From: Agromyces cerinus subsp. cerinus
GTDB lineage: Bacteria; Actinomycetota; Actinomycetes; Actinomycetales; Microbacteriaceae
Length of the DNA stretch: 64,000 bases
Assembly: GCF_900142065.1 (NCBI RefSeq)
Contig: NZ_FSRJ01000004.1
Location: 310,001 to 374,000 of the forward strand
Direction: 5' to 3'
The stretch's first letter is position 1; every line of letters starts with the position of its first letter. The translations under genes were made by a program, and so were the position numbers. Positions 41,539 to 50,219 of the stretch are shown in pieces. Under the pieces are notes generated by a model, which worked only from the letters and a program-made list of their open reading frames with translations, had not been told where the DNA came from and did no database searches.

Positions 41539-43359
41539 TCAGCCCTCGAAGGTGCCGAGGGTCACGGTGACCGTCTGCGACTCGCCGTCGCGCGTGAAGG
41601 TCAGCTCGGCCTTCGCGCCACCGGGCAGCGCCCGGACCTGAGCGGTGAGGTCGGTCTGGTCGGTGATCGGCACCCCGTTGAACTCGGTGACGACATCGCC
41701 CTTCTGCAGGCCTGCGGCGGCGGCCGCGCCGCCATCGGGCGTCTCGGCGATCAGCGCGCCGACGGTGTCGCTCGAGCCGTCGGCCTCGGCCGAGGTCACG
41801 GTGGCGCCGAGGAGCCCGTGCGTGGCCGAGCCGCTCTCGATGATCTCGTCGGCGATGCGCTTGGCCAGGTTCGACGGCACGGCGAAGCCGACGCCGATGT
41901 TGCCGGCGGTCTCGCCCTCGGCCGAGCCGCCGGTCGAGAGGATCGCGACGTTCACGCCGATGAGCTTGCCGTCGGAGTCGACGAGCGCCCCACCGGAGTT
42001 GCCCGGGTTGATCGCGGCATCCGTCTGGATGACCGGGAGCGACACCTGACCCGTCGAAGCGCTCGGCTGCTGCGGGGTCTCGCCGCCCTCGGGGTCGGGC
42101 AGGTCGAAGAAGAAGTCGAACGGGCTGCCCTCGTCGCCGGGGGCGGGCTCCTCGCCCTGGTCGCCGCTGTCGCCCTGCGCGTCGTCGGGCGTGGTCGGCG
42201 CAGCCGACGAGGCCACGTCGATCGAGCGGTTGAGCGCGCTGACGATGCCGTTGGTGACGGTGCCCGAGAGGCCGAGCGGCGCACCGATCGCGATCGCGGT
42301 GTCACCGACGTTGAGCTTGTCGGAGTCGGCGAACTCGAGGGGCGTGAGGTCGGAGGCGTCGACCAGCTTGATGACCGCGAGGTCGGAGAGCGGGTCGGTG
42401 CCCACGAGCTCGGCCGTGTAGAGGTGGCCGTCGTTCGTCTTGACCTGGATGGTCGGGTCGCCGGTCGCGCCGTCGAGCGTCACGACGTGGGTGTTCGTCA
42501 GCACGTAGCCGTCCTCGGAGAGGATGATGCCCGAGCCGGTGCCGCCGGCCTGGCCGCCCGAGACCGAGATGGTGACCACGCTCGGGCTCGCCTTGGCGGC
42601 CACGGCGGTGATCTGGTTCACCGAGTCGGTGTCGTTGACCACGATGTTCTGCGCGGAGTTCGCGGCATCGCTCGAGGGCGTGCCGTTGTCGTTCGTGAGC
42701 AGGGCGGTGATGCCCGCTCCCGACGCGCCGCCGATGAGGGCGGCGGCGACGATCGCGGCGGCGACGCCGAGTCCGACGCGGCGCTGCTTGGGCGCCGCCG
42801 GTGCGGCGCCCTCGGCCGGGAGGCCGGTGAGCGGCACGGTCGGCTGCGTCTGGGGCTGGGGTGCTGCGGGTCCGCCGAATGCGGGCGGCACCTGGCCGGG
42901 CTGCGCGGGTGCGGCGGCCACGGGCTGGGCGGGCTGCTTCGTGTACTGGGGGGCGCTGTACGGCTGCGGCTCCTGGCCGGGCTCGTAGACGGTACCGGTC
43001 GCGGCGGGCGCGACCGGAGCGGCGGGTGCCGCCGGTGCCGCCGGTGCCGCAGGTGCGGCGGGTGCCGCGGGCGCGGCTGCCGGGGCAGCGGGCGCGGTCG
43101 CCGGCGCGGCTGCCGGGGCAGCGGGCGCGGTCGCCGGCGCGGCTGCCGGGGCAGCGGGTGCCGGGGTCTCGGGCGCGGCGGGTGCCGCGACATCCGTCGG
43201 CGCGACGTCGGGGGTGGGGGCCTCGCTCAGCGCCGCGGTCTCGTTCGCTGCGGCGGAAGTCTCAGGGGTGACGGGCGCAGCGTTCTCGGCTGCCGCGGGC
43301 GTCGGCGTGACGTCGTCCTCGCGGGGCTCCCCCGCGGCTCCGTTCGTGGTGTCGGTCAT
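41539..43359 (-). CDS. HtrA/DegP-type membrane-anchored serine protease with PDZ domain
   Basis: A 606-aa envelope protease. A cytoplasmic, Ala/Pro-rich arm of about 190 residues precedes one membrane span (about 192-215, LGVAAAIVAAALIGGASGAG). The trypsin-like domain has His in VLTNTHVV (about 289), Asp in PLSDLAVIKL (about 325) and Ser in INPGNSGGALVD (about 455). An acidic insert, about 55 residues from 370, contains DSGDQGEEPAPGDEGSPFDF. A PDZ domain (about 515-600, LQKGDVVTEFNGVPI) closes the protein. It should degrade misfolded proteins outside the membrane. ATG has AAGGAG 6 nt upstream. Confidence 0.92.
   Translation of the reverse strand: MTDTTNGAAGEPREDDVTPTPAAAENAAPVTPETSAAANETAALSEAPTPDVAPTDVAAPAAPETPAPAAPAAAPATAPAAPAAAPATAPAAPAAAPAAPAAPAAPAAPAAPAAPVAPAATGTVYEPGQEPQPYSAPQYTKQPAQPVAAAPAQPGQVPPAFGGPAAPQPQTQPTVPLTGLPAEGAAPAAPKQRRVGLGVAAAIVAAALIGGASGAGITALLTNDNGTPSSDAANSAQNIVVNDTDSVNQITAVAAKASPSVVTISVSGGQAGGTGSGIILSEDGYVLTNTHVVTLDGATGDPTIQVKTNDGHLYTAELVGTDPLSDLAVIKLVDASDLTPLEFADSDKLNVGDTAIAIGAPLGLSGTVTNGIVSALNRSIDVASSAAPTTPDDAQGDSGDQGEEPAPGDEGSPFDFFFDLPDPEGGETPQQPSASTGQVSLPVIQTDAAINPGNSGGALVDSDGKLIGVNVAILSTGGSAEGETAGNIGVGFAVPSNLAKRIADEIIESGSATHGLLGATVTSAEADGSSDTVGALIAETPDGGAAAAAGLQKGDVVTEFNGVPITDQTDLTAQVRALPGGAKAELTFTRDGESQTVTVTLGTFEG
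43073..43158. repeat. 33-bp in-frame tandem repeat in the protease arm
   Basis: A 33-bp unit (11 codons, about PAAAPATAPAA) is repeated 2.6 times with identical bases, next to shorter gccgccggt repeats. It lengthens the Ala/Pro arm of the HtrA-like protease. Its perfect identity suggests recent expansion. Confidence 0.85.
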
Positions 43360-43524
43360 GGTGTGCTCCTTCCAAGCGATGCCAGCATCCCCAAGCAAGC
43401 TGTGTGCCCGATCGGCGGAGTCTATGACTCTGCTATCCCCACGCCGGGATTTCTCCGAATGCCGCGCCGGGAGCTCCGCTGCCTGCGCCAGCGTACCGGC
43501 ACCACCCTCGCGTACGGTGAGAGC

Positions 43525-44784
43525 GTGAGCGACTTCTCCCCCGCTGCGGGCCTCGCGCCCTGGCAGCGCACCGCGGCCGGCGCCGGCCTCCTCGCCGCCG
43601 ACGGCTCGATCGCGCCGACGATCTTCGCAGAGATGAGCGCGCTGGCCATGCGCACGGGTGCGATCAACCTCGGCCAGGGCTTCCCCGACGAAGACGGCCC
43701 GGCCGAGGTGCTCGAGGCCGCTCGGCAGGCGATCGCCGACGGCGTGAACCAGTACCCGCCGGGCCCCGGCATGCCGGTGCTGCGCGAGGCCATCGCCGCC
43801 CATCAGCGCCGGTGGTACGGCATCGAGCTCGACGCGGCATCCGAGGTGCTCGTGACGGCGGGCGCGACGGAGGCCCTCGCGGCCACCCTGCTCGCCTTCG
43901 TCGACACCGGCGACGAGGTCGTGACGTTCGAGCCGTACTACGACGCCTACGCCGCGATCATCGCCCGCGCCGGCGGTGTGCATCGCACGGTGCCGCTGCA
44001 CTGGACCCGTGAACCGCGGGCGGGCGAGCCGGGCGCCGGTTCCAGCGCCGGTTGGCGGCCCGATCACGACGAGCTGCGCGCGGCGGTGACCGACCGCACG
44101 CGCGTGATCCTCGTCAACTCGCCGCACAACCCGACGGGAGCGGTGCTCGACACCGAGACGCTCGCACTGATCGTCGAGCTCGCCGATCGGCACGACGCGC
44201 TGATCGTCACCGACGAGGTCTACGAGCACCTCGTGTTCGGGGCGGCGCACACCCCCATCGCGACCCTGCCGGGCGCCCGTGAGCGCACGATCTCGATCTC
44301 GTCGGGCGGCAAGACCTTCTCGACCACCGGGTGGAAGGTGGGCTGGATCACCGCGCCCGCACCGCTCGTGACCGCCGTGCTCGCGGTGAAGCAGTACCTG
44401 ACCTACGTCAACGGCGCCCCGTTCCAGCCCGCGATCGCAACGGGGCTCGGCCTGCCCGACGCCTTCTTCACGGATGCCGCGGCAACCCTCGCGGCCAAGC
44501 GCGACCTGCTCGCCGCGGGCCTCGAGACCGCCGGCTTCGCGCTCTCGCTGCCCCGGGCGGGGTACTTCGTCATCGCGGATGCCGCGCCGCTCGGGTTCGC
44601 CGACGGCGCCGAGCTCTGCCGCGCCCTGCCCGGGCTCGCGGGCGTCGTCGGCGTGCCGGTCACGGCGTTCGTGCACCCCGATCGCCAGGGCGACTACGCG
44701 AGCCTCGTGCGCTTCGCGTTCTGCAAGCGGCACGAAGTGCTCGAGGAGGCCTCCGCCCGGCTCGCCCGGCTCAGCGCGGGGTGA
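43525..44784 (+). CDS. PLP-dependent class I/II aminotransferase
   Basis: A 419-aa fold-type I aminotransferase of the kynurenine/methionine (YbdL-like) group. AINLGQGFPDEDGP opens the substrate site, VTAGATEALAATLLA binds PLP phosphate, NSPHNPTGAVLD and VTDEVYEHLVF (Asp-Tyr for the ring) follow. The Schiff-base Lys is in SSGGKTFSTTGWKVGW (about 263) and the carboxylate-binding Arg near the end is in VRFAFCKR. The exact substrate is uncertain (N-succinyl-DAP, methionine or aromatic). GTG is 6 nt after TACGGT (leaderless). It is convergent with the nitrilase-type gene, with 14 bp of overlap. The pairing recalls the methionine-salvage transaminase/omega-amidase pair, though here the genes are only convergent. 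Confidence 0.85.
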   Translation: MSDFSPAAGLAPWQRTAAGAGLLAADGSIAPTIFAEMSALAMRTGAINLGQGFPDEDGPAEVLEAARQAIADGVNQYPPGPGMPVLREAIAAHQRRWYGIELDAASEVLVTAGATEALAATLLAFVDTGDEVVTFEPYYDAYAAIIARAGGVHRTVPLHWTREPRAGEPGAGSSAGWRPDHDELRAAVTDRTRVILVNSPHNPTGAVLDTETLALIVELADRHDALIVTDEVYEHLVFGAAHTPIATLPGARERTISISSGGKTFSTTGWKVGWITAPAPLVTAVLAVKQYLTYVNGAPFQPAIATGLGLPDAFFTDAAATLAAKRDLLAAGLETAGFALSLPRAGYFVIADAAPLGFADGAELCRALPGLAGVVGVPVTAFVHPDRQGDYASLVRFAFCKRHEVLEEASARLARLSAG

Positions 44785-45604
44785 CGGTGAAGCGCCGCAG
44801 CGAAAGCGCGGGATTCACCCTGCGCACCGCGTCGATGCGCTCCTTCGAGATCCAGGCGACCGCGACATCGGTCGTCTCGCCGATCGTGACGAGCTCGACG
44901 CCCATCGGATCGACGATCATGCTGTTGCCCGCGCTGATCGGCGGCGCGTGGTCGGCCGCCGCGACGTAGATCGTGTTCTCGAGCGCCCGTGCGGTCGTGA
45001 GCACCCGCCAGTGCGACTCCTTCAGCGGGCCGCGCACCCACTCGGCCGGCATGCACACGACATCGGCGCCGGCGTCGACGATGCGGCGCGTGACCTCGGG
45101 GAATCTCGCGTCGTAGCAGGTCTGCAGGCCGAAGCGGATGCCCCCGGCCTCGAAGGTCTCGGGCTCCTCGATCGCCCCGGGCGCGACCCAGGCCGACTCC
45201 TGCTGCCCGAACGCGTCGTAGAGGTGCAGCTTGCGATAAGTGGCGACGATGCCCTCGCCGGGCGCGACCGCGACAACGGTGTTCGCCACTCGTCGGTCGT
45301 CGACGGCGTCCGCTTCGCGGTCGAGCCGTTCGATCATGCCGGCGACGAGGTGCACGCCGAGTCGATCGGCGACCGCGGCGAGATGCGTCGTGAACGCTCC
45401 CCCGAGCGATTCGGCCGCCGCGAGCCACCCCTCATCGGGTTGAGGCGTGAAGTGGCTCGAGTACTCGGGGAAGACCACGAGGCCCGCGCCGCGCGCCACG
45501 GCGAGCGCGGCGAGCCGCTCGATCTCGGCACGATTGCGTGCCGCGTCGTCGTTCGGCACGAACTGCGCGACGGCGATGCCGAAGCCCTCGGTCTCCCTCT
45601 GCAT
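44771..45604 (-). CDS. Carbon-nitrogen hydrolase (nitrilase/omega-amidase family)
   Basis: A 277-aa nitrilase-superfamily amidohydrolase. The catalytic triad is Glu47 (VVFPEYSS), Lys125 (ATYRKLHLYD) and Cys163 (GLQTCYDARFPE). The length suits an omega-amidase or deaminated-glutathione amidase. Beside an aminotransferase of the glutamine transaminase K/methionine type, omega-amidase action on 2-oxoglutaramate is an attractive guess. ATG 45604 lies exactly 6 nt after TAGGCT. Confidence 0.85.
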   Translation of the reverse strand: MQRETEGFGIAVAQFVPNDDAARNRAEIERLAALAVARGAGLVVFPEYSSHFTPQPDEGWLAAAESLGGAFTTHLAAVADRLGVHLVAGMIERLDREADAVDDRRVANTVVAVAPGEGIVATYRKLHLYDAFGQQESAWVAPGAIEEPETFEAGGIRFGLQTCYDARFPEVTRRIVDAGADVVCMPAEWVRGPLKESHWRVLTTARALENTIYVAAADHAPPISAGNSMIVDPMGVELVTIGETTDVAVAWISKERIDAVRRVNPALSLRRFTVTPR

Positions 45605-45667
45605 GCCCACAGCCTATGGCGCTGTGAGGCAGTCGGTCGGGCCTTCGGAGACGACCCCGCTGATATC

Positions 45668-45774
45668 CTCGACATCTGGCCAACCCCGAGGTTGGCGTGG
45701 TCGAGCCGCTGATGAGCGCGCAACGATCCGGGCTGGAAACCCCGGAACTCACGCGTTCTCTCCGAAAGGTTCGG
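45668..45774 (+). promoter_or_regulatory. Structured 5' leader of the MFS pump gene, class not recognised
   Basis: The region between a possible -10 box (TATCCT, 45664-45669) and ATG 45783 holds three hairpins. The first is GCCAACC-ccga-GGTTGGC (45679-45696), flanked by CTCGAC/GTCGAG (45668-45673 and 45700-45705). The second is TCCGGG-ctggaaac-CCCGGA (45727-45746). The third is CCGAA-agg-TTCGG (45762-45774), which holds an AAAGG ribosome-binding-like sequence. The first two are joined by ccgctgatgagcgcgcaacg. I do not recognise a known riboswitch. A regulatory leader controlling the exporter is an inference from structure density and location. Confidence 0.5.
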
Positions 45775-45782
45775 CTACGCCC

Positions 45783-47243
45783 ATGTCCAATCCCTCCTCT
45801 CGGCGCTGGTGGGTCCTCGTGATCCTCGCGCTGACGCAGCTCGTCGTCGTGCTCGACGGCACGATCGTGAACATCGCGCTCCCGCAGGCCCAGATCGCCC
45901 TCGGGCTCAGCGATTCCGAGCGCCAGTGGGTCGTCACCGCCTACGCGCTCTCGTTCGGGGCGCTGCTCCTGCTCGGCGGCCGCATCGCCGACTACTGGGG
46001 CCGCAAGCGCACGTACCTCGTCGGCATGGCGGGCTTCGGCGTGGCATCCGTCATCGGCGGCATCGCCCAGAGCGGCAGCGAGCTGATCCTGGCCCGCGGC
46101 CTGCAGGGCGTGTTCGCCGCCATGATGGCGCCGGCGGCACTCGCGCTGCTGACCATGACGTTCCCCGGCGGCAGGGAACGCAACACCGCGTTCGCAGTGT
46201 TCGGTTCGGTCGCCGGAGCCGGTGCCGGAGTGGGACTCGTGCTCGGCGGCCTGCTCACGGAGTTCGTCGACTGGCGGTGGTGCCTGCTCGTCAACGTGCC
46301 CGTCGTGATCGTGGGCATCGTCGCCGGAGCGGTGCTCGTCAGCGAGAGCAGGGCGGAGGGCGACAACCGCTACGACTGGCTCGGCGTCGTCACCGTCGCC
46401 CTCGGCCTCGCCTCCCTCGTCTTCGGGTTCACGCTCGCCGAGGAGAGCTGGGTCTCGCTCGGCACCATCGGTTTCATCACGGTCGGCATCGCACTGCTCG
46501 TCGCCTTCGTCTGGATCGAGTCGCGTGTCGCACAACCGCTGCTGCCGCTCCGCATCGTGCTCGACCGGGTGCGCGGCGGCGCATTCCTGCTGCAGGCGAT
46601 CGCCGGCAGCGTCATGATCGGCGCCACCGTCTACCTGACGTTCCACCTGCAGATCGTGCTCGACTTCTCGCCGTTGCAGGCCGGTCTCGCGAGCCTGCCG
46701 CTGACGATCGTGATCGCGCTCGTCGCTCCGCTCGCGACCCGGTTCCTGTCGCGGTTCGGCGCTCGCCCCCTCATGATCGCGGGCCCGCTGTTCGCGGCAT
46801 CCGGCCTGTTCCTCCTGAGCCTCATCACCGTGGGAGGCGACTATCTCGTGCAGGTGCTGCCCGCGCTCGTGCTGCTCGGCATCGGCATGTCGATGCTCTT
46901 CGTGCCCATGCAGAACCTCGCACTCGCCGGGGTCGCCGCGCATGACGCCGGAGCAGCGAGCGCGACCGTCAACGCGGCGATGCAGATCGGCGGCTCGCTC
47001 GGCCTGTCGATCTTCACGACGGCGTACGCGGCGGCTGCCGACGGTGTCGTCGTCACCGGTGGGGCGAGTCAGCTCGAGGCGTTCGTGAGCGGCTACTCGG
47101 CGGCCTTCGTCGCCGCGGGCATCGCGATGCTCATCGGTTGCGTGCTGGCGATCGTGCTGATCCGGCCGAAGCGCACGGATGACGCGGCGCACGCCGCAGC
47201 AACGCCGACCGATTCCATCGAGGCGGTCGCGACCGGTCGGTGA
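45783..47243 (+). CDS. MFS drug transporter, EmrB/QacA (DHA2) family
   Basis: A 486-aa exporter with 14 predicted spans. Motif D1 LVVVLDGTIVNIALPQAQI is in the first helix, motif A GGRIADYWGRKRTYLVG follows, and motif C-like GAGAGVGLVLGGLLT lies in the fifth helix. These define the DHA2 multidrug family. It lies behind the structured leader at 45668 and is unlinked to a TetR gene, so control may be at RNA level (inference). ATG 45783 follows the leader hairpin by 9 nt. A strong terminator lies downstream. Confidence 0.9.
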   Translation: MSNPSSRRWWVLVILALTQLVVVLDGTIVNIALPQAQIALGLSDSERQWVVTAYALSFGALLLLGGRIADYWGRKRTYLVGMAGFGVASVIGGIAQSGSELILARGLQGVFAAMMAPAALALLTMTFPGGRERNTAFAVFGSVAGAGAGVGLVLGGLLTEFVDWRWCLLVNVPVVIVGIVAGAVLVSESRAEGDNRYDWLGVVTVALGLASLVFGFTLAEESWVSLGTIGFITVGIALLVAFVWIESRVAQPLLPLRIVLDRVRGGAFLLQAIAGSVMIGATVYLTFHLQIVLDFSPLQAGLASLPLTIVIALVAPLATRFLSRFGARPLMIAGPLFAASGLFLLSLITVGGDYLVQVLPALVLLGIGMSMLFVPMQNLALAGVAAHDAGAASATVNAAMQIGGSLGLSIFTTAYAAAADGVVVTGGASQLEAFVSGYSAAFVAAGIAMLIGCVLAIVLIRPKRTDDAAHAAATPTDSIEAVATGR

Positions 47244-47258
47244 TCGCGGCACGACATG

Positions 47259-47297
47259 GCCGCAGGCACTGGACCCCCCGGTCCCAGTGCCTGCGGC
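47259..47297. terminator. Bidirectional hairpin terminator
   Basis: GCCGCAGGCACTGG (47259-47272) and CCAGTGCCTGCGGC (47284-47297) form a perfect 14-bp stem, with further G-C pairs inside, between the convergent MFS and DUF7144 genes. Confidence 0.85.
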
Positions 47298-47317
47298 AGT
47301 CTCGAGTTCGGCGGCGA

Positions 47318-47725
47318 CTATCCGTTCGCCTGCGCGAGCTCCCGGCCGTGGGCGGTGATCGCGTAGATCACGAGGATGTCGATGCCGATGACGATGACCG
47401 ACCACCACGGCTGCGCCGGAATGAGGAGCAGCTGTCCGAGTGCGCTCAGGGAGACGACGATGATCGCGACGACCCGCGCCCAGGTCGCACCCGAGAGGAG
47501 CGCGACACCAGTGAGCACGAGCAGCAGCCCGATGATGAGGTTCCACCATCCCCAGCCCGTGATGTCGAAGAGGAAGAGCCCCTCTTCAGTGGCCGCGTAG
47601 TAGGTGTTGGAGCCGAGCAGTGCGATGAACGCCTGAAGGGCGCTGAACGCACCGTTGAGGATGAGGATGATGGCCGCGAAGCCGATCCATCCGATCCACC
47701 CGGTCTGCTGTGGAACAGTGCTCAT
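47318..47725 (-). CDS. DUF7144-type four-helix membrane protein
   Basis: A 135-aa membrane protein with four spans at about 8-30, 50-70, 74-93 and 100-120. WIGWIGFAAIILILNGAFSA, WGWWNLIIGLLLVLTGVALL and WARVVAIIVVSLSALGQLL match the small actinobacterial family now labelled DUF7144, whose role is unknown. ATG 47725 is preceded by GGAGGG at 9 nt. It is divergent from the LuxR-type regulator with a 226-bp gap. Confidence 0.8.
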   Translation of the reverse strand: MSTVPQQTGWIGWIGFAAIILILNGAFSALQAFIALLGSNTYYAATEEGLFLFDITGWGWWNLIIGLLLVLTGVALLSGATWARVVAIIVVSLSALGQLLLIPAQPWWSVIVIGIDILVIYAITAHGRELAQANG

Positions 47726-47916
47726 GATCGTTTGCCCTCCTGCTCGGCGCCGTCGACGAGTGCGTCGGCCGGCGATTCGGTTGAACACTCGTCAGCGTGG
47801 CGCTGATCGGCTCGCAGGGCATCATTCAGATCGCATGATTGACGGTTTCCGCGGTTCCGCGGCCGTTCCCGGTGCGCGACCGCCTCCAGCAGTATCCCGA
47901 CACCCGGATCGGGGCG

Positions 47917-47951
47917 TTGTTGCCGGCACCGCCGATCAATATGCTTCGACC
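47917..47951 (+). promoter_or_regulatory. Promoter of the LuxR/MalT-type regulator
   Basis: TTGTTG (47917-47922), a 17-nt spacer and TATGCT (47940-47945) lie 6 nt before GTG 47952. This is the clearest -35/-10 pair in the window and predicts a leaderless message. Confidence 0.65.
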
Positions 47952-50210
47952 GTGCGCGGTGATGCCCTGTCGGCGGAGACGCCGGAAGTCGAGCTCGAAC
48001 AACAGCTGCTCGACGCCAAGCTGTCAGCCCCGGAGCCACCGGCCCGGGGCTACGTCAGCCGCGCCGCGCAGATCGAGGCGGCTCGCTCGAGCGGGCGTCG
48101 ATTCGTCGGCGTCACCGCCCCCGCCGGATACGGGAAGTCGAGCCTGCTCGCCGAGTGGGCGCGCCGTGACAGCCGCCCGGTGGCATGGGTGTCGCTCGAT
48201 CGGTACGACGACGACCCGGCAGCGCTGCTGACGCTCCTCGCCGAAGCCTTCGCCCGCATCGAGCCCGGCGCCGCCCGGCTGCCGCAACGGGTCACGGGCC
48301 ACGCCGCCGCACTGCTCGGCCGCGGAGCGCCGCTGCTCGCCACCGCGCTGCGTCACGCGCCGCACCCGTTCGTGCTGATGCTCGACGATCTGCAGGAACT
48401 GCGCGATCCCGCCTGTCACGACGTGTTGAGCGTGGTCTTCGCGGGGATCCCCGCCGGATCCCAACTCGTCGCGGCCAGCCGCGGCGAGCAGCAGCACCTG
48501 CCGCGAGCTCGCGCGGACGGCGATGCCTTCGCCATCACGGCGAACGATCTGGCGCTCGACGAGGCCGGCGCCCGAGCGATCTTCGCCGGCACGCAGGTGC
48601 CGCTCTCACCCGAGGACGCGGCCGAACTCGTCGAACGCACCGAAGGGTGGCCGGTCGGCGTCGTGCTCGCGGCGGCGATCGCAGAGGAGGTCGGCGAGGC
48701 GCCCAAGACGGTCTCGGGCGACGACCGCTACGTCGCCGACTACCTCTACCGGGAGTCGCTCGTCACCCTTCCGGAGCACCAGCAGCGGTTCCTGCGTCGC
48801 ACGGCGGTGCTCGATGCCATTTCGGCGCCCCTCTGCGACGCCGTCCTCGAGACGCACGACGCCCAGTCGATGCTGCAGGAACTCGACGCGTCCAACGTCT
48901 TCATCGTGCCGCTCGACCGCAGCAGGGGCTGGTACCGCTACCACGCGCTCTACCGCGAGTTCCTGCTCGGCGAACTCCGCCGGCTCGAGCCCGAGGCGCT
49001 GCCCGCGCTGCAGAGTCGCGCGGCGAGCTGGTTCGAGCAGCAGGGCTCGCCCGCGATGGCGATCGAACTCCTGCTCGATCAGCCCGACGAACGTGCACGC
49101 ACCGTTCGCCTGATCGCCGCGACGGCGCTGCCGAGCTATCAGGCCGGACAGTTCGCGACCGTGCAGCGCTGGATGACGGCGATCGGCGACCCGGCGATCG
49201 AGGGCTACCCGCCCCTGGCCGTGCTCGCGGGGTGGGTCATGGCGCTCTCGGGGCAGGCCACGGAGGCGGCGCGATGGGCGTCCGTGCTCGAGCGCGTCAC
49301 CTACGAGGGGCGGCCAGACGACGGGTCCGCCTCGTTCGAGTCCGCTCGCGCGATGCTCCGCTCGGTGATGTGTCCTGCCGGCCCCGCACAGGCCCTGACC
49401 GACGCCGAGTTCGCGTGCGCGGCCGAACCGGGCTGGAGCCCGTGGCGCGATCAGGCGCTCCTGCTGCTGGGCGAAGCGCGCCTGCTCATCGGCGACACCG
49501 AGGGTGCGGCAACGGCACTCGGCGAGAGCGCCGCCATCGCGTCGGCGACGGGCAACGCCGAGGGCCTGATCCTCTCGACGGCCGAGCTCGCCCTGCTGTC
49601 GATGGATGACGGCCGGTGGGACGATGCCACCGCGCACCTCACGACGGCACTCGACGCGGTCGACGAACAGCACATGGACGACTATGCGACCGCGGTGCTC
49701 GCATTCACGCAGTCCGCACGACTCGCACTCCACCGCGGTGATCTCGTCGCCGTGCGCCGAGAACTCACCCGTGCGATGCGCGCCCGCCCGGCCTGCACCG
49801 ATGCGATCCCGTACCTCGCCGTGCGGGCGCGCCTGCAGCTCGCCAAGGTCCACTGGGCGATCGCCGATCACTCGACCGCTCATCACCTGCTGCGGGAGAT
49901 CGACGACATCCTGCTCATCCGGCCCGATCTCGGCGCGCTCGTCGACCAGGTCGACGACTTCCGCCGCTTCGTCGCCGCGAGCGAGCAGCAGGGCGAGCAG
50001 GGCGGCCCTCCCCTCACGCCTGCGGAGCTCCGCCTGCTGCCCTATCTGCAGACCCATCTCACGGTTCGGGAGATCGGAGAGCGGCTCTTCGTCTCGCGCA
50101 ACACCGTGAGCTCCGAACTCGGGTCGATCTATCGAAAGCTCGGCGTCTCCGCCCGGAGCGAGGCGGTCGACCGTGCAACGCAGCTCGGGCTGCTCGGCTC
50201 CGGACTCTGA
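47952..50210 (+). CDS. LuxR-family regulator with MalT-type STAND ATPase domain (LAL)
   Basis: A 752-aa signal-transduction ATPase. Walker A GVTAPAGYGKSS lies at about 52-63, Walker B in FVLMLDDLQELRD and the sensor region in VAASRGEQQHLPRARAD. A winged helix follows (about 250-360), then TPR-like helical repeats (about 370-670). The C-terminal LuxR HTH (about 685-750) contains LTPAELRLLPYLQTHLTVRE, IGERLFVSRNTVSSELGSIY and RKLGVSARSEAVD. It should bind an inducer and ATP, oligomerise and activate transcription. The frame is open 300 bp upstream, but the promoter at 47917 fixes GTG 47952. Target and inducer are unknown. Confidence 0.88.
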   Translation: MRGDALSAETPEVELEQQLLDAKLSAPEPPARGYVSRAAQIEAARSSGRRFVGVTAPAGYGKSSLLAEWARRDSRPVAWVSLDRYDDDPAALLTLLAEAFARIEPGAARLPQRVTGHAAALLGRGAPLLATALRHAPHPFVLMLDDLQELRDPACHDVLSVVFAGIPAGSQLVAASRGEQQHLPRARADGDAFAITANDLALDEAGARAIFAGTQVPLSPEDAAELVERTEGWPVGVVLAAAIAEEVGEAPKTVSGDDRYVADYLYRESLVTLPEHQQRFLRRTAVLDAISAPLCDAVLETHDAQSMLQELDASNVFIVPLDRSRGWYRYHALYREFLLGELRRLEPEALPALQSRAASWFEQQGSPAMAIELLLDQPDERARTVRLIAATALPSYQAGQFATVQRWMTAIGDPAIEGYPPLAVLAGWVMALSGQATEAARWASVLERVTYEGRPDDGSASFESARAMLRSVMCPAGPAQALTDAEFACAAEPGWSPWRDQALLLLGEARLLIGDTEGAATALGESAAIASATGNAEGLILSTAELALLSMDDGRWDDATAHLTTALDAVDEQHMDDYATAVLAFTQSARLALHRGDLVAVRRELTRAMRARPACTDAIPYLAVRARLQLAKVHWAIADHSTAHHLLREIDDILLIRPDLGALVDQVDDFRRFVAASEQQGEQGGPPLTPAELRLLPYLQTHLTVREIGERLFVSRNTVSSELGSIYRKLGVSARSEAVDRATQLGLLGSGL

Positions 50211-50219
50211 CCCGCCCGC

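Noticed and set aside
45700-45745. Hammerhead ribozyme-like strings (ctgatgag and ggaaac) in the MFS leader
   Set aside because: The stem that should join ctgatga and gaaa does not close with a G-C pair, and no complementary strand for the third stem or a suitable cleavage triplet is present. The strings are probably coincidental.
45432-47549. Long minus-strand frame across the MFS gene
   Set aside because: It is antisense to a clear DHA2 transporter and its product is His/Arg/Glu-rich with no recognisable fold.
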